From a candidate division NC10 bacterium SPGG6 (lineage in GTDB: Bacteria > Methylomirabilota > Methylomirabilia > Methylomirabilales > CSP1-5): DNA of 5,703 bases. The stretch spans positions 1 through 5,703 of the forward strand of contig LXTG01000088.1 of NCBI GenBank assembly GCA_001643535.1, read 5' to 3'. Both the position numbers and the translations under genes were made by a program. Shown here one piece after another: positions 5,290-5,703 of this stretch; position 1 is the stretch's first letter; every line of letters begins with the position of its first letter. Under the pieces are notes generated by a model, which saw only the letters and a list, made by a program, of their open reading frames with translations, was not told where the DNA came from and made no database searches.

Positions 5290-5703
5290 CAATGAAAAAG
5301 GTTCTCGATCTGGGCCAGGTCGAGCTGCTCTAGGCTCTTCACCACGAGGTGGGCGGCGGCGAGCTCTTCTGGCGGGTAAGAATTGGCAACGGCGAGACAC
5401 CGCATCCCTGCGCCGGTCGCGGCGGCCACCCCATGGCGGGAGTCCTCAATGACCAGGCACTCCGAGGGTTTCACGGGCTTGCCAGCGATCAGCCGATTCA
5501 GCCGGGCCAGGGCGGTGATATAGGCCTCGGGGTCGGGCTTTCCTTTCACCACATCCTCGGCGGCGACCACCACCCGGAAGAACTCCCGGAGGCCGACATT
5601 TCCGAGAATCAATTCGATCTCTTCTCGGAGGGCTCCCGAGGCGATGGCCAAAGGATGCTTTGTCTCGGCCTGTCGGATGATGTCTTCGACCCCGGGGAAG
5701 AGG
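5289..5703 (-). CDS. HAD-superfamily hydrolase (beta-phosphoglucomutase/phosphatase-like, subfamily I), C-terminal part; 5' end outside window
   Basis: The frame is open at the right edge and ends with TGA 5291-5289, leaving 137 complete codons. It reads LFPGVEDIIRQAE, then LAIASGAL (motif II, Ser), FFRVVVAAEDVVKGKPDPEAY (motif III, Lys) and CLVIEDSRHGVAAATGAGM (motif IV, Glu-Asp for Mg), in the order and spacing of HAD phosphatases with an alpha-helical cap, such as beta-phosphoglucomutase, phosphoglycolate phosphatase and Gph-like enzymes. The N-terminal DxD nucleophile motif and the cap lie beyond the window, so phosphatase cannot be told from mutase. A TTG at 5649-5651 (the Leu of LAIASG) should not be taken as the start, since conserved HAD sequence continues upstream of it to the edge. 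The stop overlaps the start of the SirB1-family gene, so the two are one transcription unit. Confidence 0.9.
   Translation of the reverse strand, partial: LFPGVEDIIRQAETKHPLAIASGALREEIELILGNVGLREFFRVVVAAEDVVKGKPDPEAYITALARLNRLIAGKPVKPSECLVIEDSRHGVAAATGAGMRCLAVANSYPPEELAAAHLVVKSLEQLDLAQIENLFH

Noticed and set aside
4774..5295. 173-codon plus-strand frame
   Set aside because: It is antisense to the SirB1-family gene, which matches its family along its whole length.
5290..5400. 37-residue N-terminal extension of the SirB1-family protein
   Set aside because: It would overlap the well-conserved C-terminus of the HAD protein and encode an Arg/Pro/Ala-rich tract; the TGATG junction gives a natural start.

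Overview
The window is GC-rich bacterial chromosome with five protein-coding regions, two of them cut by the window edges. There are no RNA genes, transposases, phage genes or CRISPR arrays. Base composition, the TPR/SirB1 type of protein and the short GAAC-type heptamer repeats suit an uncultivated soil or subsurface lineage such as NC10/Methylomirabilota, Rokubacteria or a deltaproteobacterial relative. That placement is an impression, because no marker gene is present.

Layout from left to right. (1) 1-432, plus strand: the 3' end of a protein whose last ~80 residues look like a subtilase (S8) propeptide, with a stop where a protease domain would be expected. (2) 433-676: a convergent intergenic stretch with one good hairpin. 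(3) 677-1051, minus: a small, probably exported protein of unknown function. (4) 1081-4116, minus: the dominant gene, a 1011-residue fusion of two CitE/HpcH-type lyase domains (the first apparently intact, the second without its key residues) to a double hot-dog MaoC-type hydratase (the first half with the catalytic Asp/His pair, the second without). (5) 4117-4425: an intergenic region with a ribosome binding site, a candidate promoter, a 10-bp palindrome, a perfect 11-bp hairpin, and two heptanucleotide tandem arrays in opposite orientation that together form a ~147-bp imperfect palindrome. (6) 4426-5289, minus: a SirB1-family transglutaminase-like/TPR protein. (7) 5289-5703, minus: the C-terminal part of a HAD-superfamily phosphatase/phosphomutase, whose stop overlaps the SirB1 start (TGATG).

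Two minus-strand transcription units are likely: HAD-SirB1, ending in the repeat region, and the lyase-hydratase fusion followed 29 bp later by the small exported protein. The fusion is the most interesting gene. Its first lyase domain resembles malyl-CoA/beta-methylmalyl-CoA lyases and its hydratase half resembles R-specific enoyl-CoA or mesaconyl-CoA hydratases. One polypeptide could therefore add or remove water on a branched enoyl-CoA and cleave or form the hydroxyacyl-CoA next to it. The substrate is inferred, not shown. I found no clear evidence of a wholly new defence or mobile system.
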